A stretch of 64,000 bases of DNA from Climacteris rufus (Eukaryota > Chordata > Aves > Passeriformes > Climacteridae). The notes under the pieces are model-generated. The model saw only the letters and a program-made list of their open reading frames with translations, was not told the DNA's origin and did no database searches. The translations under genes and the position numbers were made by a program. Positions 36,301 to 49,208 of this stretch are shown here, piece by piece. Location: NCBI GenBank assembly GCA_013398175.1, contig VZRZ01002005.1, positions 100,572-164,571 of the forward strand, given 5' to 3'. Positions within the stretch are counted from its first letter, which is position 1, and each line of letters starts with the position of its first letter.

Positions 36301-38442
36301 GGTGGGAAGGGAGTCAGGTGGAGGATTTTGGTGCATGTGGACAGCAAGCAACTGACATCCCCCAGGACAGCACCCAGAGGAGATGGGGGTTTGGCTTGTC
36401 CTTGAGATGTGCTGTCTACTTGTCTGGCACTCAAGCTCCCTGATAGATCGGGTTTTGAGGTATTGCTGCCAGCCCTTTGCAAGAGCTTTCTGTCTGGTTT
36501 ATAACTCTATTTAGCACCAACATAGTCAATATGTCTTTTGTATTTATAATGGTAAAATAAACGGTGATAAATTTATATTAAAAGGTGACATTTCTCAGAC
36601 ATTCCTACCCATGCAAAAATCTGCTTTTAATTGTAGCTATTGGCACAGAAGGCATTCCTAACTGGAGCTGATCTCCTTTTACACACAGAAACATTTGTTT
36701 GGTTTACTCCTACAGAATAAAAATATGAAGATAATAGAAACGGTACAAATTAAATATTCATAAATTCTTAATCATTACACACAAGCTTCACCATGTCTCC
36801 AGCAGGACACATGCCATCAGCTACAGCCACAATGGGACCAGGTTCAGCCCTTCAGTTACTTCTCCAACCCAGGACCAGGTGAACACCCACCTACATACAG
36901 AGGTGGCCTGAGGCCACTTTAACTCCTCTGTCACTTAACTACTTCCTTCCTGGTTGTAGCAGTGATATTAACAGGTTTGTACCCCAGTATATTATTCATT
37001 GCAGATTGACATCCCCAAAAGGCCATCCTCAAATCACATGCCTGAAAGTCAGACTGCAGACCTTCAATGAAACTATACATTTTTTAATGTTTCTTTATAC
37101 CTTAAATCTGACTGTCAAAAAATATACCCACAAATTCTCCCCTCTTTCACCACAGCATGCTTAGCAACAGGAAACCTATGCATTTTTTCAGCCTGTGAAC
37201 TCCTGCCAGCTCTACTTTTCCTTTCCAGTGGGGTAACAAGCCTGGAAGCAATGCTGTTAGCAGCACTGCTGAGGAGCAGAGACACCATGTCCGTCCCCAG
37301 GACAGAAACCAGTGCAGGCTTGGCCATTTGGGGGAGCTGCACAAGGCAGATAGCTGGAGCCTGAGTCCCCACAGCCACTAACCTTTGTCATGCCAAAAAA
37401 TGACAGGAAAACATCAGAATAGAGATGTGAAGAGTGAGAGATAAGCTGACACCTTCCAATATCAAGATGGGGAAAACAAACCTGTGCACAAATAACTCGC
37501 CAGAGTAAATAGCTTTATGTCACCTTCTGCTTTCAATGAAGGTGCTCCTGCAGAAACTCTCAACTACACACGCCTCAGGACCTTTTCTGAAACTCAGTCC
37601 CTGAACAACATTACTTTTTCATCTGTTAGGTGAGCCAAGTTGCCAGTGATTTCTAAGGAGGAATTTGAATCCTCTGTATATTAAATATTTGTTTTTCTCA
37701 CTTTCTTTCTGTCAGTAGGTTGCATATTTCGTTCATGGATAAGCCACCTTATCTCTCATATTACTTTATTTTGGAGCTACTTATCATACCGATGTTTGCA
37801 ATTTCAAGTAAAGTTCTGTTTAACCTTTCTTTTGACAGTCTGGCTTTCTCTCTGCTAAGCAATATGAATATTTACTTTCCCAACTCATATTTGTGGTGAG
37901 CTGTGACACCAAATATATGAATTGTAAAGAAGCCAGGAGACCTTGTCCACCTGGTGAAAGGCCAGCAGTGCCCAAACTCCTTGCCATGGCATATATCTCA
38001 GCCTAAATTTCCTTCCATGATGAGTGATATAATGATGCATGTAGAGTGATCTCAGTATGCACAACAGTTCAGTTTCTTCCCCAGAAACTTTGGATAGACA
38101 TGAGCAAAATCTCAGACCTGCCCAGTTTTGGGAGACCTTTACATGGAAGTCAGTAGCAGATCAGAGTCCAGATGAACTCTCTTGGTGGGTCAGACACCCA
38201 CCATAGGTTATAGACGAGGCAGTTAATGCATTTAAGTGTTACATGGTACTTACTTGCATAGCTGAGTGCAAGACCAAGCCACACAATGACAGAATTGTGT
38301 AGCTGAAAGACTTAGAAGTTTATAAGATAAGATCATTCAGCAAGAAGAGCAACAAGGTCTACAAACCAGCTCACTATGTTCTCACAGTCAGTTCCCATGA
38401 AAGCATAGATATCAACCCTTCATTGCCATCACTGCAGAGGAG
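33385..38442. other. Unique sequence, no supported gene
   Basis: About 5 kb with no recognised repeat. The segment 36045-36482 is open on the minus strand (about 145 codons) and partly on the plus strand (36100-36405), is GC-richer and matches no family I recognise. Frames at 37115-37378 are similar. These are most likely stop-poor chance frames. Confidence 0.45.
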
Positions 38443-38566
38443 AGGTGGTTACACTCTGCTTTCCTTCCAGATGACACTGTGGAGTGTCAACAGGCAGACC
38501 AACATTCTCTGTTCCTTCTCGAGGAAACATACCATTGTCCTGCCAGTTAATAAAGTGTAACCACCT
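38443..38566. repeat. Perfect 13-bp inverted repeat spanning 124 bp
   Basis: AGGTGGTTACACT (38443-38455) and its exact reverse complement AGTGTAACCACCT (38554-38566) enclose 98 bp. The layout resembles a tiny non-autonomous DNA transposon, but there is no target duplication at the flanks (AG before, AT after) and I know no family with these ends. It could also be chance or a decayed element. Confidence 0.5.
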
Positions 38567-41500
38567 ATAGAAAGCTTCAGCAGTCAGAGCAAAGACTGAT
38601 CAAGCTGCTTACAATACAGTTCTCTAAGCCACTGACAAAAATAATTCCTGACATTGAGCTTCATAGTGAAAATCCAGAGTAGTGTCTACCCTTGTATTTT
38701 CAAAGTGTCAGGTCATTTCCCTTTTTCCAATTAAGATGTTTTCAAACAGAATCTCCAAACTGATTTATTTGGGGTCGAAGGCAATAAGGAAGTATTGCCA
38801 AGATATCCACAGATTAGTTTATCTCTGACCTAGCCTCCTTCTCAGCCTGACATATAACCAGGTATTTTATATAAAAAACTCAGCTGAAGGACTCTGAAAT
38901 GCTAAGTCATACAATTCTACTTATATCTAATTTCAGTAATTGTGATGAATTGTGTAACTGTATAGTAATTGATGTTCTAAACTGAATGAGCAGCCACCAG
39001 TGAAAGAAGAGCTCAGAGGCTGAAATCAAAACATCTGTTTCTTTCTAAGGTAAAAGATGGGTAATACTGAAAACACTGTCTTAGTCATCAACTTTTCTGT
39101 TATCTGTTACCTTGTCCATGAATATGAAGGGAAGTTTACAATCATAGAATTTTTCTATACCTTGTTCTTCTCTTCCTATTTTTAAAGATGCTTACGGTAG
39201 AAATACATAATACTGGAACATAGATGCATTCTGAGGTTATACTCTGTATTTAATTAATACTGAATACTACTCTATTCTCCAGGCATTCTTACTGAAACTA
39301 CTGGGATCACTCTTGAAGAAAGAGATAGTGGTGAAAGAAAAATATCAAACTCTGGATCGTTAAAATGGAAAGAAAACGTGAATATAAGTTTTATGACTTC
39401 CTGTTGTTGGAGTTTTATTATCATACTCTTAACATAAAATTTTGAGAAGGTACTTAGGTTTTCAGATAGCTGTGGAGATCATCAAAATGACAAATGCTAA
39501 CAAAAAGGTAAGAAAGGGAGCTATTGAAAGACAAAAGTATTGAAATCCATATCGATTGACAGGCTACTCAGAGCAGAGAATACTTGGATCATTACATATT
39601 TCAATTCAAATTCCAAGGTTGAGATGCTTAATTTTTTTTTTAATAGGCTCCAAGTAATAGCAAATCTTTAATCAAAGACACCCAATATTGCACATTATAG
39701 TGTAACAATATTTGGCTTTAAAAACTTACTTTCAAATAAATTAAAAAATTGTAGACACATTAAACAAGTTTAGGGAGAAATCTTTTAGAGACTTTTTTAT
39801 TTCCAATTCTGCAACAAAAAGCCTTTGGAAATGAACAGAAATACTTCACAAAGAGCTACATACCATCTGTAATAGAACTGACAGAGTGATGCTGAATACT
39901 GGAATTTTGACTTCCTCTCCAACCCAATGACAATTAGCATTTTACATATAGGATTGGTTAGCATTTTATGCAAGATCAGATAGGTTCTTGCAGTCTCAGA
40001 AAATACTGATCATTACCTCTTTATGAACAGACTATATTAATATTATGGAAAAATCTGGTAATCACAGTGGTTACATAATTGGTCCTTGAGTCCTTGAGTC
40101 AATGAACTTTTGAAAGAATCTACAGGGTATAATTATTCTTGGCCATAGAGTCAATGGATAAGACTTCCAAAAGTATCCACAAGATATAGAACTGTAAGTC
40201 CTTGTGTCTTAACATCGAGTTTTGCCCTGATGATAAGGGGCTTTTTTACGTATTTAAGAATGCAGCTCCTAAATTCGTCACATTTAAATCTACTTCTAGC
40301 CATATCAGTTAGCTACATCAGAGTCTTCTGCTGTACCTCAAAAGGTGCCTTTTCAAATAAAGGAAACCTTTCATCTTCATGGAAAATGATCTGAACTTCT
40401 GGGGACACTTTGTGTGAGGGGTACCCAAACAAGATTTCCTAGTGGATGCATCACTTTGGTGCACTCCTCTGTAGAAAGCTAACAACTGCCCATTTATCAG
40501 TACACCACCACAGACCCTGAGCTTTTCTGAATTTCTCCTTTCCAAAATACTGTGACTTGAGAAAATAAAGAAACAACACAGAATCCCAGCACACAGCCAG
40601 AGACCTCATTGAAACACAAGGAAAAAAAACCAGGCATTTAGGTATCAAGGTTTTCCAGAACTTACTGGGCAGATCTAGTGTTCTTGGATCTGTCCAAGTT
40701 GAGTCAAGACAGAAAACTAAATGTCTTCATTACCCTCCACCAGATTTCTTGCAGAGCAGAAATTAACTCTTCAGTTACCTAAAATGGGAATTTAATCAAG
40801 TACAATCTGTAAGCAAAATTTACAGTAACACCCTGGCTCCTAGCTTTCTTAACACTAGCTCCAAAGCAGTTGTCTTTCATAAGAAGGCTGTGAAACAAAC
40901 AAAGAAAAAAATTGTTCTTTCATTTATAACAACTTGCAAAAAAGACAGAACTTTTTTCTTTCGGTCAAACTCCAGAACCTTCTTTGTTTTTAATAAAGAC
41001 AACACCGAGAGTTTCCATGCCTACTGAGGAAAAACAGAAAGAATAATTACAATTTACAAAAAAAGCCCTCAATATCATCTAAATTTAGAGTATCACACCG
41101 TTATCTCACTCATATATTTTATTTCTCACCTGTGAAATTATACTCGCTGGGAATACAGCCAAGGAACAACTGCTGGCATTGTCACTCTTTGTAAGGAACA
41201 ACATTACAGATATTACTTAGAGAATATGGATGGATTGCAAGCTGTTTTTAAAATTTGAAAAGGAAAAATATCCTAGAATCTTTCAAAGAGAAGAAAAATT
41301 AGCTAGGAAATTAATCCTCTGCTTTGTCCTTTGGAAATGGCTAAATCTAATAACTCTGAAGAATGAATGAATGAATGTTTGATATCTTGCTCAAGAAAAT
41401 ATCTATCTAAACATATCTCCCCACCACTCCAAAGCCCAAAGTGAATGTTATGAACACCTCTCACAGAGATGGGGAAGTCAGAAAGGAAAAGGCTAAACAT

Positions 41501-42423
41501 TTTCTAATACAGGATTAATTCTCTGAATATGGTGCAAACAACTAATTTAATTAGAAATTTTCCAAACATTACATGTCTGGGAGTGGAACAGAAAGCACCT
41601 CATTTCGCTCATAATTCAGCCTCTTTCTGTTCCTGAAATGACACAGACAGTGACAAGCAAGATGAAGTTATTTGCCTGCTCTGCCCAGGCTGGAGGAGCT
41701 GTAGGGGCAAGGGAGCAGACTGCAGACACAGCCCACTGCGGCTGCTCTGAGAGGACATAGATGATCTCACTACATTGAAGCAAGAAACAAATATTGTGAC
41801 TAAACTTCCACTGCTTCTGACCTTCATCTTTTATGCATGTTTTATTTTTGCAGAATTTTTATATTTATTTATTCTAATGCAAATTATTCTCAAATACTTC
41901 CTAATACATTTTGGTAATAAACTGCCACAAAATAAAAAGAGGAGAAAATAACTTAATTTTGTTATCAGCTAAGGATCCTCTCTGTAGCTTTGTCTAGCAA
42001 ATGTTTGACAATTTTGTGTGTAGAGTACTATTAGGTTATGCTTGGATTATGTATTTCCAGGACAACTTTTCAGCTCCTGACATGCATTAAGTGCCCCGCT
42101 TTTAGTACCTGAAGAAGCCAAAGGATGCTCCCAATTAAGACAGGCTTTTACACTGCATTGGACTGTTTGTGATAAATGCACGTGCAGTATCACTGCACAT
42201 ACAATGGTCACTTGTATGCAAATCCTGCATCTCTAAACTTTCAGTTTGAGAGCAGCTAATTTCACCAGTAACAATGGATTAATCCATCATACAGTATTTT
42301 TCTCAGAAACATTTAGTGCAAGAACCTAGTATAATAATGCTGTGCATGAAATTTGAGAAAACAAAGAATACATTTTTCAAAACAATTATTTTCAATACAT
42401 ATACTCCCCTTTTGTTTAATAAG
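38567..42423. other. Unique AT-rich sequence, nothing recognised
   Basis: No gene or repeat family seen. A short (GAAT)4 tract is at 41361-41377. Around 40096-40195 two segments beginning GAGTCAATG, 52 bp apart, look like diverged copies of one another. Confidence 0.45.
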
Positions 42424-42454
42424 ATGTAATATTAACCAGCAGTTAATATTACAT
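42424..42454. repeat. Perfect hairpin-forming inverted repeat
   Basis: ATGTAATATTAAC (42424-42436) and GTTAATATTACAT (42442-42454) are exact reverse complements with the 5-nt loop CAGCA between them. This gives a 13-bp stem in AT-rich DNA. Its role is unknown; it contains TTAAT/ATTAA homeodomain-type cores on both arms. Confidence 0.9.
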
Positions 42455-43114
42455 ATATAAAACTAAAATTATTAATCCATCTTCCAGGATTATATTGGAG
42501 TTGTCTTTCAGATTTCTCAAGCTGTTTATGCTAAGTCTTTCAGTTGTGCAAAAATGGAAAAGTTTGTAATTTTTTTAATGTCTGGTGCATTTCTTGTAGT
42601 TATAACTATAGTCCCACTGTGAATGACATTGTCTCATTTTTAAATACAATCCTCAGTAATCACTTGCAAATGGCTCTGCTTCAAGGCAGTTAGACACTCA
42701 GATGCTCTGTAAAGATTGTTTGTCAAAACTAAGTACTCCAGAAGGTTGTAAACAAGATTCAGACACAACATAGATGCATTGCTGTTACAATACCTTGATT
42801 TTGGTGAATTCTTGGACGCATTAAAGTTACTGGGAATTTTGCCATTGTCCTGTCTGGGGCCAGTATTTCAACTATTTGTTCTCTTTTAACACAGAACCAC
42901 TGAGAATTTCAGAACATTCCCCTATGAAACAGAGATCTAATGTTTCAGGCACAGATCCCCACTTCAAAAGCCTCATGCAAGCAGTAGCACTGTATCATGC
43001 TGGAATGGCTATGAAGGCTGAACATCAGCTTCCAGATTAAAAAGTCCCTTTCCTGAAGCATCCCCCAGCTGGGGATGGTTGAGGAGGGACTAAGATCCCC
43101 TGCCGTTACACAGC
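42455..43114. other. Unique sequence, nothing recognised
   Basis: About 660 bp without recognised content. Confidence 0.45.
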
Positions 43115-43512
43115 ATCACAGAATCATGGAAGTGAGAAGGCACCTCTGGACATCACCCAGTCCATCTCCCTGGTTAAAGCAAAGTGAAACTAGGCTGCTA
43201 GGGGCTGTGTCCATCTGTTTTTTAATAACTCAAATGGTCTAAACAACCTCTCTGGGCAACTTGTACCAGTGTTTGGCCACTCTCATAGTGAACAAACTTT
43301 TTTCTCGTGTTTAAATAGAATTTCCTCTATTTGAGTTGAGGCCCATCACCTCTTGCACACTCATTGGACACTATCAAGAAAAGTCCAACTCTGTCTTTTA
43401 ATCTCCCCCATCAAATACTTATAGACATAGATAAAATTCCTCTGCACTTTTTCTTCTCCAGGCTGAGTAGTCCCAAGTCTTTTAGCCTTTCCCTGTGTAG
43501 TCCTGATTCCAA
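43115..43512 (-). mobile_element. CR1 LINE 3' portion with ORF2 C-terminus
   Basis: The minus-strand CR1 3' end begins at 'atcacagaatcatggaagtg' and continues with 'ggacatcacccagtccatctc', 'aacctctctgggcaacttgta', 'ttgaggcccatcacctcttgc' and 'ttctccaggctgagtagtcc'. Translating the minus strand from about 43480 to 43365 gives RLGTTQPGEEKVQRNFIYVY followed by KYLMGEIKRQ, which parallels the conserved CR1 ORF2 C-terminal block (RLGLFSLEKRRLRGDLI.VYKYL.G). Several residues are altered. About 400 bp remain, with the 5' part missing. It belongs to a different, more diverged subfamily than the copy at 25.1-26.0 kb, judging from its 3' sequence. Confidence 0.88.
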
Positions 43513-46500
43513 AAGCGGTTAAGCATGTGCTTATCAGAGCTTTGTGTTGAAAGGTCACCATATTTCATGGGGGCATTCAGACATGTCAAAATTCTATCCA
43601 AATTCAGAAAATAAAAGTTCCAATATTAAAAAAATTCTCTGGAAAGAGAAATCTACAGACTCCCTATCTAATCTCTTCAGTTTCTCAGCAGAAAAGCAAG
43701 GAAGCTCTAAAATCCCCAGCCTCCTAGCCTGTGGAACTATAGAGTCTGCAGTAGTCCATGTGGAGAGCTGCCCTTTGGTCAGGACTAGAAACAGCCCTTG
43801 TCTGCAGTTCTGCAACGCTCCCGCTTCCATTTCATACATTTGAGACAATATAGTTCCATTGCATGGCTTGTTTATTTCAAAGCCAATAACTTACTGGAAA
43901 TTCACAAAATAAATAAATTTCCCCCAATAGATTCATTTAAATTAAAGCCTTTCCTGTAGAATGGAACTTTAATTTAGAAAATAAAATCACATAGAGGCAT
44001 AAAGTTGACATTTCAGTTTAATTAGGGAGACTCATATACAAATACTTGTTGTTAATATCACACCAAGTCAGACTCCAAACTGCTGATAATCATGAAATGA
44101 AAATTAGGCGCACAGATGAGACCCTGAGTTAAAATTTGAATTGCTCTTCACTAATTCTGATAGGCAAAATTCACTCCATTAGGGAAGATCAATAAATGGT
44201 TCATATATCACCATGCACTACCTGCGGCATTGCTTCACATAGTAGGCATGGCCCTTATATTAAAATTCAGAAATGTGAGCTCTTGAATGAGTATTACTAA
44301 GGTGGTAAAACCCTGTGATAGTACTTTGCATTTTTACATGGAAAAATTGTATGCTCACTCTCATAAGTTATTCTGTGACCTATATATGACAAGCTTTAAA
44401 AAAATCACCAGCTACCATAAATGGAAAGTCAGAAGTGAATATGTGCTGTGCTGACCTCATGTAGAGGAGTGGATTTCTTTCACCTAGAACAATTTAATTT
44501 ACACTTACTTCAGACAGGAAATCCTTGTGTCATATTAACAAGTTGAAAATTATCTGTATGGATGTGTCCAGCAATATGATACTTTATCACAACAAAAGGA
44601 ATAAGGTTTCATTGAATGGAATTCAATTAAAAAAGCAAACTGTGTCAGCAAATAGCACACTGGCATTCATGCAGCTATTCCTTTGGTTGTTCCTAATCCA
44701 AGACCCAGGGTGTAAGTGAAGAGCCCCAGAGAATACTGTTGTCAGACATGTACTCAAAATTCAAGCCCTCTTCTAACCAGCCCAATCAGAAATTAAACCT
44801 TTGACTACATAGCCTATACTCCTCATATAGACCCTGAAGAGAGGCAGGTACTTCTTAAATAGGGCTTCACCCTCCCTTTGAACACCATTCTCAAAATGCT
44901 CTTGGTGCTTGGGTTTCCCCAAGGCCGAGAGAACAGCTGGGACTGGCAGGACAGCAGGTCCATCTCACCCATCATTACCTTGGCCACAGAGCTGCATCAC
45001 CACACAGAGGGAAACACTCTGTGCTGGTCTAATTACTGATCAAAAACATACATCAAGTACACCAGGGAGCAGGCCATTATTCCTTTACCCAAATTTGCCC
45101 AGATCAGTGTTCATGGGGCTATGTTTCTGATTTGCAGTCTACAGCTGAGTTCTGGATAAGACTCCAGAGCAGCAGCTCAGCAGAAGCCATATATATGAAA
45201 GGGAAATTCTCCAACAGCTTTTGTTGGTTTTGTTCATAGATTAAAAAAAATATTTCTACTTAAACATAGCTCACAGGTTCTCTAGAATAAAGCACAGGTG
45301 CATTTTATGAAAATGTCCATTTTCATTACTTTCTGGTGGCTATCAGTGAAATGTTGACTTTCTGGATTGACCAATACTCATGGCCAGCCGGTTTATTATA
45401 TTTAATTCTTTGAAAAATCATTAAAGTGCCTACAACAGTTTCATATGAAACATACACTACATCAGGCATCTTCAGACACTATTCAGGACTGACTTCCTTT
45501 GCAGTCAGAACTAAGTGGCAGCTGGAATATTAAATGCAGATTTGTGAGAAATAAAGTGTCCAATTTGCATAAATTCCAATATTCTAACAAGAAACAAAGC
45601 AGCAGAACTTCCCGGGGTGCCATTTCAGAGTGATTTCCTGGTGTGAGATGTACCCCTTTAAAGAATAACTTAGTAGAACCCTCAGAAAAGATGAACTTCA
45701 AACAAAACCCTGCCTTATGATGACACCGCTTGTCTGGTTGTTAACAATGTTGAGATCCACCTTGTAAAAGCTAAGTATGAAGAGATGGCCTCATTTTTCT
45801 AAAAATGTAAAAATGTAAATTCTTTAAAAAGTACATCCTTCTTGGAAACACAGTCCTCTGTTGCTATATAACATGCTACTTGTTAATTAATACAGTTTGG
45901 GTAATGCAGTCTCCTTGTATGTCACTTATTGTTAATAATCTGCAGTTTACCTAGGAAGGTATGAAAGCCTGTCACTGGCACTTGTCTTGGATACAGATCC
46001 TCAATCTTGAGCTCCCCTGCAACAGGGTATTTTCACCATTTTATCTGAGTGAACAGGCTGAGGAAAACCACAGGGACTAGGCCACAGACCAAATGGCAAT
46101 GTGCTGGATGTATTTGGATCACCACCCTTGTTAACCACCAAGTGATCCATCCTTTTGATCCGTAAGGAAATCACATTAAATGGGAAAGGGAAAGCATTGC
46201 ACAATGAAACCCTGTGGAGATTTGCCACCTACATAATTTTTATGCCAAATGACCACAGGCTCTGGTACTTCTGAGAACTACTCATGTGAGAGCTCAGCAG
46301 ATGGACTGATGAGGGATTTTCCAGTGATTGGGTTACTATCCAAAAATACCATTAAGGTGAGTAATTGGAGCACCTAGGTTTGGGCCAACTTATCTATGCA
46401 ATTTCCACTGCAGCTTTACCTGTATTGCATAGAAAAGCAGGTTCTCCTGTTGTCTGACTTATCTCCTCTTACCCAAAAATGACAGGTTCAGCAGGACACC

Positions 46501-46797
46501 AGCTAATTGTCTTAGGCATCTAGATTTAAAAGACTGTAATGTTGTCTTTGTTTACATCTAAATGTTACTTTTGATTTCCATGTGATTTCATTTTAAAAAT
46601 GGAACAGAATATTTTGACCTCCAATGACATTTTTTTTTCCATATTTAACTTCTGTATTATACATTAGGCAAGTGAAGAAAGTTTAAAAAAAAATTGAATG
46701 CTTTACATTTTGTTATCACAACAAATCCTTTCCATTTTCTTTATATTAAATGCTTTGTCTGAAGCTTGGGATAGTTACTTGGTTTGGGTTTGTTTGG
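43513..46797. other. Unique AT-rich sequence, nothing recognised
   Basis: No gene or repeat family recognised. The part from 43860 to 44180 is rich in ATTA/TAAT cores, as many unique AT-rich stretches are. I do not assign a function. Confidence 0.45.
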
Positions 46798-46810
46798 TTT
46801 TTTTTTTTTT
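46798..46810. repeat. T13 run
   Basis: Thirteen consecutive T following a GT-rich stretch (TTTGGGTTTGTTTGG). Confidence 0.9.
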
Positions 46811-48808
46811 ATGTATAAAGACTTTTATGGATATTATTTTAAGAAGCACATAGCTTTCATTCCATTTTGGAATGAAGCAAAATATATCAACATTGCATAG
46901 TGACTGAGAAAAGACAAAATCTTGGTCATACACAGCTTAACTCAGCAGTCGTTCACCTCCAGACCAGAAATAACTCCTTTATTCTAAGCCAAGTTCCTGG
47001 GACTGTGCAATGGAAACTGGATGAAGCTTATTAGCTTGGGATAAGCATAGCAGAGGTCAGGTTAGATGATGAACTGGCCGGTTCTGGCCATAACTCCAGG
47101 AAATTTTGCAGCCTGTTTGGGGACTGAGATATTGAAGTTTCCATAGCATGTGTAAAGCAATTTCTCAAGTCTCAGGAACATGAGTAAAGCCAAGCCTCCA
47201 ACAGGATTTCTAATATGATCATCAATTGTTCCAAGTTAAAATAGCGAAAAGGAAGAAAAGACTCATTACATATTTCCATGTCTGTAGGTAGCTAGTCCTT
47301 GGATTTATGTCTTGCCCCCAACTACTGATGCAGGTCTTTCCCTGGGTATCTGAAGTATCAATCAATAACCGACTCAGTTGCCAAAGTAGTTCTCACAAAT
47401 ACCTCTCTACTTCGTTCCAGGACCTCAACATTTTGAATCCTCACTCTCAAGCAGGGTTGCAGCCTCCAGCAGTACCACCACAAAGCTTTCATAGGGCCAA
47501 ACCATCGGCCCAGACCCCAAGCCAGCTGCTTTCTAATCATCTTTTCATATGTATCTGGGATTAAGCTGCAAGCCAGGTTAATTATTCAGGCAGGCTTCAG
47601 CCAGGTCCTCATCATTCTGTTTCCTGAGTATTTTTCTGAGCTTCTTCAACTCTGTGGCTGTAGATTCCATTCCTCCAAAGTCTGTTGGCATATCTTGCTA
47701 AGAGTTCAGCATATGGAGAGTGTAAATCCATCCATCCAGGCACACAGTAGGGCTTGTGGACATTGGATCATGTGCACAAGGACTGCTGCAGCTCCTCTCC
47801 AGGGCCTGACCCACTCCTGTCTTGAAACAGAAGAGAACAGTTTTGGTTATGTGAGTGGCAGGAATCTGGGCCACTTCTCAAAGGAATGTGTGAGAATTTG
47901 GTCAAGATGGTCCATTTTGATACATGAAATCATTTCCTGTATTTGCTATGCATTCACAGGACAAGAAACACCTTCCTTGAACTCCAGGCATGTGATGGGA
48001 TCAGCCTCAATGAATATTGAGCTGCAACAGTACTGGTGGAGCTTTTATACAGCACCTCCCTTCCAGGGCATTTGACACCACAAGGCTGAGAGAACTTTAT
48101 CTTGTAGAGGACACTCTGACAGATAAGACCATTCACAAACCTGGGCAGGAGAAGCAGATTGTCAGAGGTGTACATAGACAGTCTTGATGTCTACAAAAAG
48201 CTTTTAATCTGTGAACTCCCCATTCCACAATACATCCAAGTTTATATGTAAATGATTTTTTCCTAAATAAAACTTGACAGATGTTCATGCTGCTTTTCTT
48301 GCCCAAAACAGCTGGACTTTTGAGAATCCTAAGTGAATCTTGGGAGTTGTGGCTGAACATCAGGGGCTGCTGATCTGTATCAGCACTAGGCAGAGGCAGA
48401 AGCACCCAGCAAGAAGTGAGGTGATTAATCACAGCACTATAACCTTGGCCATCTGACTGATTAGATCCAATATAATGAAATGTACTAACCCTGTTTCTGA
48501 GCTTGTCAGTGAAATCACTTTTTTCGGTTTTTTTATACTCAGATTAAATTGCAAGACACTCTATGATGTGGCTATGGCCCATTTTTCGAACTCTCTTTTT
48601 CCTTAGCTGCCATTGAAAGAAAAAAGATTTAGGATTCTATCTCCCCCCTGCTTTTTGGCACCTTTAGATGGATACTCTCCTAATTTCTAAGTCTTAGATG
48701 ACAATGGCAATTTAAAGTCTTGAGTGAACTCTCAGCATGGAAAGAACATAAATGATTTTCTATTCCAACAGCACCAAGGAATAGAACAAGGTCATGTACT
48801 GTCATCAA
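46811..48808. other. Unique sequence, one weak CR1-like scrap
   Basis: At 47050-47085 the words 'gaggtcaggttagatgatga' and 'ggttctggccataact' resemble the end of older CR1/L3-type LINEs ('gaggtcagactagatgatc' then 'ggtcccttctggcctta'). It is too short to rely on. Nothing else recognised; the open frame at 47695-48075 is unrecognised. Confidence 0.35.
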
Positions 48809-48831
48809 TTTATTTTATTTATTTATTTATA
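48809..48831. repeat. Short (TTTA)n tract
   Basis: Imperfect TTTA tetranucleotide tract of about 23 bp. Confidence 0.85.
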
Positions 48832-49182
48832 TAAAAACTAATCCAGAGAAAACTCATAAAAAATTATTGTTTTTCAAAAAGGAAGCTAAATTGATCTCTG
48901 TCTTCATCCTGATTCACTGGATCTGTACCCACCAGAAATAAGATAGAAGACAGCTGCTTTCTTTGAAACTAAGACTTCTTCCCAAAAGCACATAGATGCA
49001 ATTTATCTCCCTCCTAGTCCTCTGCTGTTCCTATTTCCACATCTGAGATAGGCCTGGCAGGTCCCTGCTCTAGCCACTGGTCTCATGACTAAACACCCAT
49101 GAACAGTTCTGACATCTGACTTAAGGGTCACTTACCCTATGTTGAAATCATAAAATCATGTGCTGAAGGATGCACTGGATGC
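48832..49182. other. Unique spacer, nothing recognised
   Basis: About 350 bp with no recognised content. Confidence 0.4.
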
Positions 49183-49208
49183 ATGGATGGATGGATGGAT
49201 GGATGGAT
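49183..49208. repeat. (ATGG)6.5 microsatellite
   Basis: Uninterrupted ATGG tetranucleotide repeat of 26 bp. It supplies the start of an open frame (49170-49559) whose first residues are Met/Asp/Gly/Trp repeats, so that frame is not evidence of a gene. Confidence 0.95.

Noticed and set aside
36045..36482. 145-codon minus-strand frame with an overlapping 101-codon plus-strand frame
   Set aside because: Open on both strands, no recognisable motif, no splice context; a GC-rich, stop-poor stretch explains it.
46131..46175. CR1 ORF2-like word (GTGATCCATCCTTTTGATCC)
   Set aside because: Only about 20 bp resemble CR1 and the flanks do not.
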